DNA of 64,000 bases from Zonotrichia leucophrys gambelii (GCF_028769735.1 NC_088173.1:67704963-67768962), one strand, 5' to 3'; shown: positions 36,798 to 49,626, counted from the first letter of the stretch. Notes: generated by a model not told the origin, from the sequence alone. A program made the numbers and translations.

Positions 36798-37198
36798 TGT
36801 GGCTTTTTCACATTCTCTGAAAAAATTCCTCCACCCAGGATTTTCTCCTGGGAAGCTGAGAAACCTCAGAGAAAAGGAAAACAATTCTTATCTCATTTGC
36901 TTCTCCTGTGCTGTGCTCATGTGCAATGTGTTTGGAGATTGTTCACCCACAGGTGATTGTTCCATTGGATTCTGCTGGGAGTTGTTTTCACTCTTTGGCC
37001 AATCAGGGCCAAGCTGTGTCAGGACTCTGAAGAGAGTCAGGAGTTTTCATTATTATCTTTTTAGCCTTCTGTAAGTATCCTTTCTGTATTCTTTAGTATA
37101 GTTTAGTATTCTTTAATATAATAAAAAGTAATAAATTAACCTTCTGAGAACTTGGAGTCAGATTCATCATTCCTGCCTTTGTTGGGAGGAATACAATA
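36798..37198 (+). mobile_element. Solo LTR, family B (sub-type B2)
   Basis: A 401-bp LTR beginning TGTGGCTTTTTCACATTCTC and ending AATACAATA. A perfect TSD, atagtc, lies at 36792-36797 and 37199-37204. A CCAAT box (ggccaatca) is at 36997-37005, and an AATAAATTA-type polyadenylation region is near 37130. The terminal dinucleotides are TG...TA, not TG...CA, as in the sister copy at 44945. No interior remains. Confidence 0.9.
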
Positions 37199-37204
37199 AT
37201 AGTC

Positions 37205-40200
37205 TGTCATGCTTACAAATTCATTTTCAGAGGTGTTTTATGAGTGTGAGGTTCCTCACACAAAGTTTCAAGAAAGCAGCAGTTCAGATCAAGGTGTGGT
37301 AAACTTTGGTCTATCTCTGCTTGTGCTGGTTGAGAAAATGCTCCTTTGTGGGAGTCCAGCTGGAATAAGTAACAAGGTTTGTGCCCATGGAGACAAGTGC
37401 TGTAGTTTGACAGTCATGCTAGGGCAACAGAAGCCAGCAATACCCATGAAAAATGAATGTACTAGGAAATAAACCCTAAAAACAAGAATTGTGAAATAGT
37501 AATTTCAAAGGAAAAACAACAATAATAATAATAATAAATACAAGCCACCTCAATACAGACGCAAAAGAATAAAATGAATTAATTACTCAGATTGTTAGTT
37601 TGTCCTGCTAATGTTGAAAATCTGTAATTATGATATGAAAATGAATTTCAAATTCAAGGTTGCATCTACAAATTCAGGTATAGTGTTCAAAAAAAGAGAG
37701 AGGGTTAAATGCTGGCACCACAGAAGTCAATGGATGTCCTGAAGTCAATGACAAAATTCTCCTGAATTTAATTAGTTTAGTATTTTAAGTTCAGAAAATT
37801 CAAGAGGCCATGAACTCCCATCTGGAACTCATGACTCTCCACAGAGCACTGGAAAGCAGTGGAAACATGAAATATCCTATTTTCTAGTGATCTGGACATT
37901 TCAAGAGCTGGTAGACCACAAAACACTATTATGAGAGGATGTAAATTTTCAGTGGATACACTCTTAAATTAATTATTTAATGGAAAAGATACAGAAGAAG
38001 CTAATTTTCCACCACAGGCTCAGTAAAGGAAGCATCAAACAAATCTCCGAGTTTTTCCACTCTATATATTTGGACTAGACAATGATGTGCCCCCCTGTGT
38101 GCAGCAAGATCATTGAAAATACACAAGTCCAAGCCCCAGGCATTGCTGTAGCCAGAGTTAATACAAACTGTGCTGAAAACAAATCTTCAGCCACAAAGAC
38201 CTCATGTGGGTTTAAAAGTTCATATTCTATATTGCTTGTCAATATTATTATCTGCAGGGAAAAATAAGGTCTATGAAAAATAAAAATTGGTGCATAAATA
38301 AAAGTGTGTTTTGGGGGGGTCATAGCTAATTATAGGGGTTTTTGTTATAACTACTTCCCCATGAATATACATAAGCCTAAATATCCCATTACTGTTTAAT
38401 TATACAGCCATTAGAAGAAGAAAATTGCCAGTGAAAGCAGCTATGAAAAATGTATATCATTTACAAAACCATACATAATATACCACAGATATTTTCAATA
38501 TCACAGGGAAAAGGATGACTCTGAGGATATCAGCATTGCATTTAATCGCATTTATACATTATCAAATCTTTCATTGTGTGGAATTATGAGGGAGCTGGAA
38601 ATGAAAACTCATCTGGGTGCCATTTTAAATCATACATTGGGTTTATTGTAAGATATCAGGAGGGCTCATTCCTTCACCTGAGCTGTTGGTTTACCATCTG
38701 GACTTTTTAGTCATAAACTTCAAAAAAAATTCATTAAGGTGTGACATTAACCTTCAGCACAAGGTTTTCACATTCTAGTCTAACTTTGCAATACTGGCGA
38801 GCTGCCTTATTGTTTTCAGCTTTTTGCTGTCATTTCTTGTAATGACTGTTTGCACTTTGAAGCCACAACAATTCACGGGTATGTGAATTAATAATTCAGG
38901 CAAACACCTTTTATATCTGTGTACAAACTGGCAATTCTTCTGGCGTGTGCATTTCTGGCTTTGAACAGCAGATCCTAGAAAATGCATAAACCACTGTATT
39001 TTTTTTTCCCCAGAAATGAGAAAATTCTGTTTCTCCCCAGGCTTTAAGTGAACTGAAAATTACTTCTGTTTTCCTCGGGGATCTTATGAGCTACTGTATT
39101 TCCCAGATACCCATTATTAGCAAAAGGCAGTGCTGTTTTCTGTTCATAGAAAGTGGATGTAGAACAATCTATATATTTAAAAGAAACAAATAAACTAAAA
39201 GAGTAAAAAAATGTGGGTATCCCATCACATAAAGCCCTCAGCATGCCCAAACTGACTCTCTTTTCTGATTTTTTTTTGGTAAGAAGAGAAATTCCACATT
39301 TAATTCCATATTCTGTGTTATTTCAGAAACAACAAAAGAGAGACAAAAGAAATTATCACACTCACATGAAACTTTGAGGTGAAAACACTTGGGGAACTAT
39401 TAAAAATAGTTATCTTATGCTCTTTCATAAGTCTGAAGAAAAAAGGTGTTTAAAAAGAGTAGAAAATTATAGTTGGCCAGTCATAAAGGAAAATATATTG
39501 ATTTTAATTATGCTATAGGATAAGAAAAATAGAAACATTTCACAATAAGTTGGGGAGCAGAGAGGACAATGTTATGTCTGATTCTCTATTTTGCATATGC
39601 ATACATATAAAATAAGCAATCAGCCAAGACAAAAATAATTATTTTTCATTTCATAATGAATAAGTAGTGTATGAATTTACTTTCTTCGTGGATATTTTTG
39701 CTGATTAGCTGGCTGAAAATTTACAGCAACACTAATTTTCACTGGTCAGCTACAGTGAGCCATAATCAATCTTGTGACAGGGAGCTGTAAAATGGGCACC
39801 AAAAACCAAGCTTCCTATAAATACTGAATTACCCATCAGCCTTTAAAATATTCTGATTAATGATTACTCTAAAACACAAGTGACTGCTTTAAAGAGCCCT
39901 GAGCAACTGATTCCAGACATCAAAAATGACATGATCATGTTTGAAATCAGTCTTTTCTTCTTTTTTGGCCTTAATGGTGACTAAGGGATACTTTGTGAAT
40001 ACCAAACTAACTGAATTTGTTGAACAGGGTGTTTGTTTGATCTATTCCCCATTCATTTCCATAAAGTGAGTTGTCTGCCTAAGACAGGGTAAAACATCAC
40101 ATGATTTACAGCATACAAAGATCACAGACAACATTTCCAGACTTAGTGCACAGAGCAGGGGAAATTCATGCTCAGGCTTGGGACACCTTACACCACTGGA

Positions 40201-40592
40201 TTTGATTTCCCACCCATAAAGTTCTGTCTTGGCAAATGAGTTTTTTAAGCAGCCCAAATGTCAGGTTTCACCTGTTTGTGCTGGATTGTCAGCTCTATTG
40301 GCACTGGCCTTCCCCAGTCTCCCATCTGGTCTCAAATGCCTACTTAAATTTTTGAATGTTTCTTGAAGTCCTAATTTTCTTTCACTTTTTTTCTGTACAT
40401 GCTCCAACAGCTTTAATTGAAACCTTAATAGGTGCATTTAGCTAAATGTGGTGAAGTGGTACAAGAGTTTTATTTACAAGCATGGTATTCAAACTCTTCA
40501 GAAAGGTTATATAAGTCTTTACTCCTTCCACACGTTTTTTAGCATGCTCAACAAGTTTGTCCCTGGTTTCTCTGAGCTCAGCTGATGAAGTG
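37205..40592. other. About 3.4 kb without recognisable gene or repeat
   Basis: AT-rich, with a short (AAT)n run near 37520-37537. Frames are short and overlap on both strands. Nothing recognised. Confidence 0.5.
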
Positions 40593-40598
40593 TGTGGC

Positions 40599-41215
40599 TG
40601 TGGGATCTCAGCACCTCAGGACTGAGGTGCCGAGCCACCGAGACCACCCTTGGGGGGCTCGGGAGTCCTGGAATGTTGCCAGAAGTGTCTGGTGGCTGGA
40701 CTTTGATCCTACACAGGAGACGACACCTGTATGAGGATAGGAGGGTTTCACCGGGGTGAATGGTGAAGGGATTGGTTAATTAGAGGGTGAGACACAGGGT
40801 TTAGGATTTCTGTACAGGGGGGTTTAGAGAAGTAAGATGGAGGAATTGGGGCGTGTCCTGTCCTTCTTCTTCTTCTTCTTCTCCTCCATCTTCTGTGGTG
40901 ATGGTGGCACTTTGGGATTGGTCATTACTAAAAGTGCACCGGGCAATAAGGATAAAAGGTATTGGGGAAAAATGATAAATATTGTACACGTAACAATGGG
41001 TATAAAGATAGGTGACTGCCCGGAGGGCAGGGAGTGTGCTCATGGCTGGCTGCTGAGCAGAGCTCTGTCGGGCCGAAAGAAAATCTTTTAGATAAACAAT
41101 TAATAAACACAGAGATCGAAAGAAGAACTGAAGCCTCTTCTCGTCCTTCGATACGTGGGCTGCCCCAAGGCCACCCCGGGCCTTTCCAGGCCCTTCAAAC
41201 AGCCAAAAACTGGAC
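40599..41215 (+). mobile_element. Solo LTR, family A copy 4
   Basis: 617 bp, TGTGGGATCTC...AAACTGGACA, with a perfect TSD tgtggc (40593-40598 and 41216-41221). It has the same start-proximal hairpin, CTT repeats, TATAAAG and AATAAA order as copy 2, and by eye is nearly identical to copy 2, 21.6 kb away in the same orientation. The final segment reads CTGGACA where the others have CCGGACA. Confidence 0.94.
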
Positions 41216-41221
41216 ATGTGG

Positions 41222-44200
41222 CAATTCCACTGTGAGAGGTCATGGATTTTTGACATGTGCATAGAACCATGGCAACAGGTAGAGACACTAAGCATGAGCT
41301 GTGCACTCATTTATTCTCTCTACTTTTAGTAAAATGAGCCTTTAACTGAAATTTCTTCTATGGGTACAAATGTTGTGTAATTCCTGCAGCATCTCCAGAC
41401 CGGCATCTGAGATCTGCTGCTGGCTCTGAGGGAAGCATCTTCTTCATATCAACCAGGACCTTGATCTCATAGTTTACAAAATCAGTTTTAAAACATAAGT
41501 CATACCTTTTTTGACCAAAGGAACTATAGATGAATGCAAATGCCATCAAGAGCTCTTTAATCAATGTACTGCATCATCAATGTCCTAATCAAAGACTTTG
41601 CCAGTGGACTTTGCACACTAATCAATTTTCTGATGAGAATGTTAGTCTCATTAGTATTTGCAAAGCTAAAAGTAAGGACAGAACAAGCTGATTTTAAACC
41701 TGCTGTTGGTAGCTAATTACCCAAGCTCATTAGTATCTTGTTATACCAAAAGTTTTGTTATGGCCAAAAGAGAGCACACCATATATATGGAGCTATGAAT
41801 TTATTGTTAGCACAATTGAAGTTTTAACAATCTAGTTAATTTCGGCTGTGTAATTACATATATAATTATGGTAAAGCTTAATTAATAATACAATTAAAAT
41901 TGTTGTACAAGTGCCTTCTCCATCCGGACAACGCTTTACTCTGGTGTTGTCTTCAGTTTATTGATTTTACTTGTCATCATTGCAAACTAAAGCTAAACTA
42001 GAACACAATTCCCCATTCAAGGGACTCTGATATTTGTTACTACAGAGAAACAACCCCAAACCAGAGCAAGCCAAGGTGATCTCAGACAGGTTCTGACACC
42101 CTGCAGAGTCGGGTTAAAGACTTCAGAGCTTGACATCTTTTACCAACAACAGTAAAAGATGTGCCTGTGCTTATTGGTCTGTGATACTCATCAACTTTTT
42201 ATTTTTATTCGTGTCAAGCTCCTGCATTTTAGGTTTTCCCACTGGTTGAAATGTGCATTAATTTACACTGTCTGGGCTCAGACATTTTCCTGCTACCACT
42301 AGAAGGTGAGGACACTTAACCAGACATTTCTAAGCTCCTTATACAGCCAAAAAAATAATTATGTTCCCATGTCCCATTGGTTTCAGGTAGCCAGAGACAC
42401 CAGAACACCCCGTGGTGCAGGCCTTGAATGGAGATAATGTGACACCACTGCAAACATTGCTCACAGGCACTCAGAGATGCTCAGTCTGTGTCACAGTGAC
42501 ATTGGCTAAATATAGACATCTCAAATAGGCCAGATGATTTCTCTAAAAATGCCTGTGTCTCTCACATGACAATATACAGAATTGAATGGCTCAGCTGTAG
42601 ACATCCACATTATGGAGATGGGGCCTTGAACGTGATCAGTCCCTCCCTAAACCTCTAATTCCAGCCTTCTTTTTGCTGGAGATTAAATTCTACTTTTGAT
42701 TACAATTTAATATCTCCCAACAACATGCTGCTACAAAAAGAAACAGACAGCTGGCTATAGTAACTCCTTGTATTTCTCTGATTACTGCCAAAATTCTTTC
42801 TGTCTGTCTGTTAAGGAAAAAATAATAATAAGACAAAACCCCCCAAACTCTAAGCTTACCCAAAAGCAGCCAAGATTTAGTGAAATATCACAGCAGAAGT
42901 CAATTTTATCCCATGCACAACAAGTGAATGTGCTGTCATTGCTGGTTGTTTGCAATATTCATCCCTGGATGCAGTTTTAATTTTCCTGGGAGACAGCTGA
43001 TTGTGCATCCTGCACACCCATGCACAGAGACAGAGAACCCATAAAATACTTTCCACGCATGGCATCATTTATCTTAATAGTTGTTAGTGCTGCAGTTTCC
43101 ACTTTAACAGTAATCATGACACATTTGTTACTTGATTTATTTGAATAGCACTGTCAAACACTGCATAAACAATACTGTTCTGGGACCTGGCCAGAAATTT
43201 CAAATTACATTTTAATATTTATGTGCCTTCAGACTCCAGCAGGAAAAATACTGATGCTGGCTTGTGATTTGAATTGCTGTTACAGCAAAGCCAGAACAAG
43301 TCTGCTGTTTTCTATAACTCCTGTAATCTATCATGATATTTCTTTAGCTGATACAAGTAAAAAGAACATTAGTTTATATTTGCAATAACTGGCAGTAACT
43401 AAAATAATATTTAGGTGGAATTAAAGCATGCTTGCAGCTTCCTGGATTAGCTTTCTAAATAGCTACCTCTATCTCAATCATCTCTGTGACTTCACAGCTC
43501 CGGATAGCTCTGCTATGGCTTTAGAGCAGCATGAGCAGAGCTTGCTTTCTGAAATGTAAAACCTCCCTTTGAGTCCTTACTTTATATATTCCACTTAGCA
43601 CCTTCCATTAACAGCAAAATGTTCGTTCTAGCTGTGAGCTGATAACAAATTATCATTAGGACCGCTATGTTTATTAGTGGTACATTTTTGTTTGGCTGTC
43701 TCTAGGGGCAGCATTTTTTTTTTCTGCATTGAAAATGTCCCACCATCAGAATTACAATTATTATGTAGGATAAATGCTGTGGCAGGGTTCTGTTCGTTTC
43801 CTGCTGCTAATGAGAAATGATAAGGATATTGAGAGTGTTTTGTTCCCCTTTCCAGTGCTCCATGAGCATTCAGAAATCAGGGGCTTCAATCACATCTTCA
43901 TGGGAGTGAGGCTGGGCTTTTCCTGGCTGTATTTAAAACCTCCTCTTTGTCAGTGGCCATCTGGATGTGTGTTATGTTCTATTGTGTGCCAAATTATATC
44001 GCTGTGCCCATGGTATCACTTAGTGTGGTTTGCTTTCTGTGACAAGCCAGCAATAATCATTATTCCTTATCCTTTGCATTAATGATGATGCTTACATGGA
44101 GAGAGTGTAGGGCTTGGTCCCATTGTCTATCAGGCAAAATTGCCACTTGTGAGATGGCAGAGCTCATGCAGAAATGGGTTTTCTTCTCTGAATTGTGTCC

Positions 44201-44938
44201 TGCTCTCTTGTTGGGGGCAGTGGGATGCGCCCTAATGCACCCTGAATTCCTCAGTACCTTGCCCCCAGTCCTCCTGAAAATGATTTCTTTTTCCTTTGCC
44301 AAAATCTGTATTTTCCAGAAAATTTCGCAAAATAGAAAGCAGAGAACTCGTTTGGAAACTTCCCTCTCTTTTTCACGTAACTTTCATGCAAATCTGTAGT
44401 GCCAAGGAGTTCAAGGAAAATCTAAGGAAAACACAATCAGATGAACATCATTAAGCTTGAGGAATAGACAGACAGGAACATAATAAGGTTCATTTTAAAA
44501 AGAGAAAATTCAGGGAGTGACACCATCCAGTGCAGGTTCACAGGCAGGGAGCAGACTGTGTATTAGGCATTCCTGAGCAGCAGGATGAATTAATGACCAC
44601 TCGAGGTCCCTCACAACAATTCAGATTTTAGAATTGCAGATATAACCAATGCACATTTACTTAGCAGCAGATGAAATTAGCTGATCTGCTCCAAACCAGA
44701 CAAGGAAACACACAGAGAAAGGCTGTGGAATTAGGATCTGGGAGAAAAACAGAAGGAAAAAATATTTTTTAATGTATTGACACATTTGGATAAACAGGGT
44801 CTGTACCCCAAAGTGGAGCCATGTTTCTTACTAATACATTAGTCAGGAAAGGAAAACAGAAGAGATTGTACCTCCACCTCCCAATAAATGAGCACCACCA
44901 CATTTACCACCAAGCAATATTCCCAAACGCCACACTCG
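41222..44938. other. About 3.7 kb free of mobile elements; possible conserved non-coding DNA
   Basis: No gene or repeat recognised. Two sub-blocks (about 41585-41990 and about 43480-44330) are unusually free of simple repeats and dense in TAATTA/ATTA- and ATCA-type motifs, which is how vertebrate developmental enhancers often look. This is impression only and needs alignment to other species. Confidence 0.35.
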
Positions 44939-44944
44939 TACACG

Positions 44945-45373
44945 TGTGGCATTCACATTCTCTGATAAAATCCCTTCACCCAGGATTTTTCTCCTGGGAA
45001 GCTGAGAAACCTCAGAGAAAAGGAAAACAATTCTTATCTCATTTGCTTCTCCTGTGTTGTGCTCATGTGGAATGTGTTTGGAGATTGTTCACCCACAGGT
45101 GATTGTTCCATTGGATTCTGCTGGGAGTTGTTTTCACTCTTTGGCCAATCAGGGCCAAGCTGTGTCAGGACTCTGGAGAGAGTCAGGAGTTTTCATTGTT
45201 ATCTTTTTATTCTTATCATTCTGTAAGTATCCTTGCTGTATTCTGTAGTGTAGTATAGTATAGTATTCTTTAATATAATATAGTATTATAAAGTAATAAA
45301 TTAGCCTTCTGAGAACATGGAGTCAGATCCATCATTCCTGACTTCATCGGGACATTTCCCAGCAAATACAATA
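44945..45373 (+). mobile_element. Solo LTR, family B (sub-type B2)
   Basis: A 429-bp LTR beginning TGTGGCATTCACATTCTC and ending AAATACAATA. The TSD is imperfect: tacacg (44939-44944) versus tacaca (45374-45379), 5 of 6. It has a CCAAT box (ggccaatca) near 45143, repeated TAGTATAG and a TA-rich polyadenylation block near 45250-45300. It shares the TG...TA termini of 36798-37198. Its right flank runs straight into a CR1 fragment. Confidence 0.9.
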
Positions 45374-45478
45374 TACACATGCCTTTTGAATATTTCCAGG
45401 GGGGTGATTCCACCATTTCTCTGGGCAGCTTTTTCCACTGACTGACCAAACATCCCAACATCTTTAAAAATGGTTAAA
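45374..45478 (-). mobile_element. CR1 LINE 3' region fragment
   Basis: The plus strand gaatatttccaggggggtga, then gattccaccatttctctggg and cagctttttccactgactga, is the complement of the usual CR1 3' untranslated segment. It is diverged, with approximate ends, and directly abuts the B2 LTR. Confidence 0.75.
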
Positions 45479-45487
45479 AGAAGGACC

Positions 45488-45645
45488 TTGGAATTTTTCA
45501 CCAGTCAGGCTCACCTCTGTGCCCGGTCAGATCATGGAATGGATGCACCTGGAACACCTGGAAGGTTTGTGGATAACAGGGAGCTGATGAGAGACAGCCA
45601 AAGTGGTTTCACAAATCATGTCTGAATAACCTGGAGGCTTTCATT
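45488..45645 (+). pseudogene. CR1 LINE reverse-transcriptase remnant
   Basis: A plus-strand translation near 45505-45545 reads PVRLTSVPGQIMEWM, close to the CR1-type reverse transcriptase signature R-P-V-S-L-T-S-V-x-G-K-I-M-E. A second block (gacagccaaagtggtttcac, 45594-45613) corresponds to the S-Q-H-G-F-T region downstream. The frame is broken by stops and a deletion between the blocks. It is a decayed LINE ORF2 piece lying head-to-tail with an oppositely oriented CR1 3' fragment. It is not functional. Confidence 0.7.
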
Positions 45646-48607
45646 TCCCACCTCAGTTTCCTCTCATTGAATTTGTGTGATTAAGGAATTAAATGGCATT
45701 TCAGGAGTGTATTCTGCTATTTTTCTGTTTCTGCATCCAACTGAGTTGAATATAGAGGTGTCCTGTGATTTAGAAAGGAAAGTCAGTGAAAGCAATGCTA
45801 ATGGTAAATCTAATGTACATGTGTATTTGTACTTCAGCTTCTGCAGCCTTGGTGCTGCAGATGAGCTGATATTATATTGCAGTTGCTAATTTGTCATGAG
45901 AGGTTTTATTATCACTCTTGTCACCTTGAGTGCCTTACACAATCAGATTGCTCTCTGCTGGGACAAAATATCTCATTTCCTGTGATATGCAGTAATTGTT
46001 ATAATACAAAAATTCTCTCTGTCTTTGTATTCTGGAAATGTTCATTTCATGCTTTCTCCAACAGCTTCAGCTGATTTTCACAAGTTGTTAAACTGTTATT
46101 TAAGTGAAATGAAAACTCCTTTTTTCCCTTCTTACCTCCACTAAATCACACAAATTTGTGGAGAGAAAGTGAAATCTATTATTTTGGGTTGCTGTGTTTT
46201 GGGATTTTTATTGTGAATCTGGCAATTAAGAGCCATAGCTTCTGGAATCATGTCATTAAGCAGTTTAGAGAAAACTTTGGAATTGTAATGCTTTAGGGCT
46301 CAAGAAATCAGAAAGGGGGGAAAAAATGCCAAAAACCTCAGTTTCCTTTTTAAGCTTCATGCATTTTTTTTTTTCCAGGATCTGCTTCCTGACTGTAAGA
46401 GCAATATTTCAGTTCTATTCCTCTTTCCTTCCAAAGCTCCAGTGACTGTGACAATACAATGCAGTCCATAAATCAGAGCAGAAATGCCACAAATGATGGG
46501 GAAACAAGATTGAAGAATTATTTGTCAGGAGAACAAGCAGAGCACACACATGATTAATCTAAGAGTATGTTTGTAGAGTTATGGGTCAAAGTCTAAATGG
46601 GATATTCCATGGCTGCTACTATTATTTTAAACCTTTATTCAGGAGAATGGGGTATTTGAGTCTAAATTTTCTCTGAATAAATTACATGCGGAAAACCAGA
46701 TTCATGATGGTGTTTTCTTAAAATTGTAAAGATCAGATGATTCATTGTCAGAATTGTTGGATTCATGAGAAAATCCTTGGAAAATAACCATTTTTGCAGA
46801 GTCCTTGGTATTTTACCTTGTGCTTGTGCTTAGCAGGGGACGGAGCAAAGACATTGATGCAATAATCTCCACGTTGGCTCCAAAAGGGAGCAGGGTGTGG
46901 TAGGGTCTGTGTCTTGCTTCCTTCAGCTGTGAATTCTCATTTTCCTTACTGCTTTATCCCTCTGTCTGTCCCTGAATGTCTTTTTGTGCTTCCTTCTTCA
47001 GATGGGCTCACACACTGAAGAACTTCAGTACTAAAGCCCAGGAGAAATTGAGTGTTTTCCTCAAAATTTGCTTCTCTGGGAATTTGCTGGAATATTATCT
47101 TCACTTATTTTTGTCTGTCTAGACTATTAAAATGTAATAGACTCCCCTGCTTCCCAGAGAGGTTGGTTTCTGAACTGGATATGGTCTATGAAAACTCTTC
47201 TATCATCTTTCCCTGTAAGAGGTACAGAGGGAATTCTTGGATGATCCCATTTCTATAATTAATTACTCTCTGAGCTGTGTTTGTTCTTTAGGTTCTTGCT
47301 AAAATTGATGCTTTCAGACTCCTTTCTGTGTTAAGGGACAAGAGGATTTGTTCAATATTCTTGGTATTACAGACTTGGAACAGAGCTGACATTTTATATT
47401 CATAGCAGTTAATCCACCTGTGAGTAGGCACATCTAATCCTTTTAAAGGCTTTCCCTTTGGAAATTTTAATCTGTGTATGTTCTTATGAAAATCCACTAA
47501 TTTTTCTTTCCACTGTAATTAAAAAAGTTGGCTATCTTTTGTAATTGATTTGTTATTTTTTTTTTGCAATTTATCATTTACTCTTATGTCATTTACCATT
47601 ATCTTTTTATAATTAAGCTAAATCTTTTCATCCTCCTGTGTTTACTGGTATATTTCAGGCAGCCTGTAGTTAAAAAAAACCCAACAACAAAAAAAAAACC
47701 ACCAGAATAAAAAAGACTTTGACACAATAAAAAGATTTGTACTGATGTGGCTCTTTTAAAGTTTTGTGGTAGCCTTTTATTTGTTTGTGTTGTGCATTCT
47801 GAACACTAAACTCAAATAATGCTTTTACATTTGGGGATAAGTCCAGAGTTTAAAAAAAATTTTGATCTTTATGTCAGCAGAAAGCTCTTGGCAACACAAG
47901 GCAACATAAGCCAATTAAAATTTATGTGTTGAAGACCTGGAGCCTTAGGAGTCATGGCTCATATAGAGAACTCCCCTAGTGGCATTTGATTTCTTTCATA
48001 AATGTGTTTCATCTAAGTAAGGATGCTTTTTGAGTAGGAAAACAGCACATCTGGAGACAAATCTAAAATATCTTTAATGACAGAACCGGTTTATAAATAT
48101 TGTGCAGTGGCTGGCGGGGAATATTGCACATACACTACCCAGAAAAACTGAAAAACTAAAACCCTGACTAAAACCTATCATTCTTCACATTAGTTGACTT
48201 TTGCATGGCTTAGAAACAGTTGGGGATGTAACCAGCCTTTGCTTAATAAGCCTGTATAACCTGTATAGGATAATAAGCCTTATAAAACCTGTATAAACTG
48301 GTTTTAAACCATTGGATAGAAAAATGAAAACTATTTTTACACCAATAAACTAAACCAGTTTTACACCATTAGACAGAAAAATAAAACAAACAACTGTCCC
48401 TGCACACAGACACCAAGAGTTTGAGTGACCAATCAATACAGAATAACAACTTGTTACTAACCATTAAAGTAATTGGCAAGAAAACTACCAACATATTGGA
48501 GTCCCACACAAGGTCTGTAAAACTGTATTAAAGGAGTTTTGTGAATAACTTTTTCCTTTAGCCTTTTTCCACCATGATGGAAATGGAGTCCTGTGTGATT
48601 TATTCCC
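45646..48607. other. About 3 kb without recognisable gene
   Basis: AT-rich. The last part (about 48230-48380) repeats ctgtataa / gttttaaaccatt-like words in loose form, possibly an old unrecognised repeat. No exon was found. Confidence 0.5.
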
Positions 48608-49062
48608 ATAATCAGAGGGAGGGAGCAGCTGTGGTGTGAGGATGGGTTGAGAAGGTTGGGCTTGCTCAGCCTGGAGAACAGAAGCTCCAAGGTGACCCAA
48701 TTGTGGCCTCTCAGTGCCTGAAAAGAACCTTCAAGAAAGTTGGAGAGGGACTTTTTGCAAGAACATGGAGTGACAGAAGAAAGGGGTAATGGGTTTGGAC
48801 TAAAAGATAGGGTTGCCTTATATATTAGGAAAAAAATTCTTTACTGTGAGGGTAGTGAGGCCCTGGCACAGGGTGCCCAGAGAAGCTGTGGCTGCCCCAG
48901 ATGTCTCTGGAAGTTTCCATGGCAAGGTTGATTGGGGCTTAGAGAAGCCTGGGATAGTGGAAGGCATCCCTGCCTTGTCAGCAAGATTGGAACTGGATCC
49001 TTAAGATCCTTAAGATCCCTTCCAACCCAAGCCATTCTATGATTTCATGATTCTCTGATTCT
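48608..49062 (+). mobile_element. CR1 LINE 3' end, about 455 bp
   Basis: The longest CR1 piece here. It runs from gggagcagctgtggtgtgag through agcctggagaacagaagctc, a segment resembling 'tgaaagggtggtgaggcact' (gtgagggtagtgaggccctg), then ccttccaacccaagccattc, and ends in the tail tatgatttcatgattctctg. It is 5'-truncated. Short frames on either strand are remnants. Confidence 0.9.
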
Positions 49063-49242
49063 ACAGAGGTATGATTTTTGACTTTTTGACATTATTGTTG
49101 ACTCCCTCTTCTGAAATATTTTGTGCTGATGATTACAACTCTCTTCCTACTTTCTCCTCAGTCCAAGTGTCTCAGTCAGCCCCTGGAGCTGACCAAGTAT
49201 CCCCAACCTGGTTCTCTTTTTGACCTCACTAGAACGTACCGG
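49063..49242. other. Short spacer
   Basis: Between a CR1 tail and a family B LTR. Nothing recognised. Confidence 0.5.
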
Positions 49243-49248
49243 ATCCAT

Positions 49249-49626
49249 TGTTGCAGACTTTTATGGAAAATCCTTTCCTTAGGATTTCTTCCTCCTGAGA
49301 AGATGAGAGGCCTCAGGAACAAAATGTAAACAATGATTATCTGCTGCTGTGGAATGCAACAGGTGCATCTGGGATTGACCCATGTTGGTTGTTTCTAATT
49401 AATGGCCAATCACAGTCAGCTGGCTCAGACAGAGACAACCACAAACCTTTGTTATCATTCTTACCTATTCTATTCTTAACTAGCCTGCTGATGAAACCTT
49501 TTCTTCTATTCTTTTAGTATAGTTTTAACGTAATATATATCATAAAATAATAAATCAAGCCCTCTGAAACATGGAGTCAAATCCTCATCTCTTCCCCAAT
49601 CCGAAAACCCTGTGAACACGGTCACA
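49249..49626 (+). mobile_element. Solo LTR, family B (sub-type B3)
   Basis: A 378-bp LTR starting TGTTGCAGACTTTTATGG and ending ACACGGTCACA. A perfect TSD, atccat, lies at 49243-49248 and 49627-49632. CCAAT is at 49406-49410, and AATAAATC is near 49548 in a TA-rich block. It matches 63072-63456 and 3830-4189 on the opposite strand. No interior remains. Confidence 0.92.
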
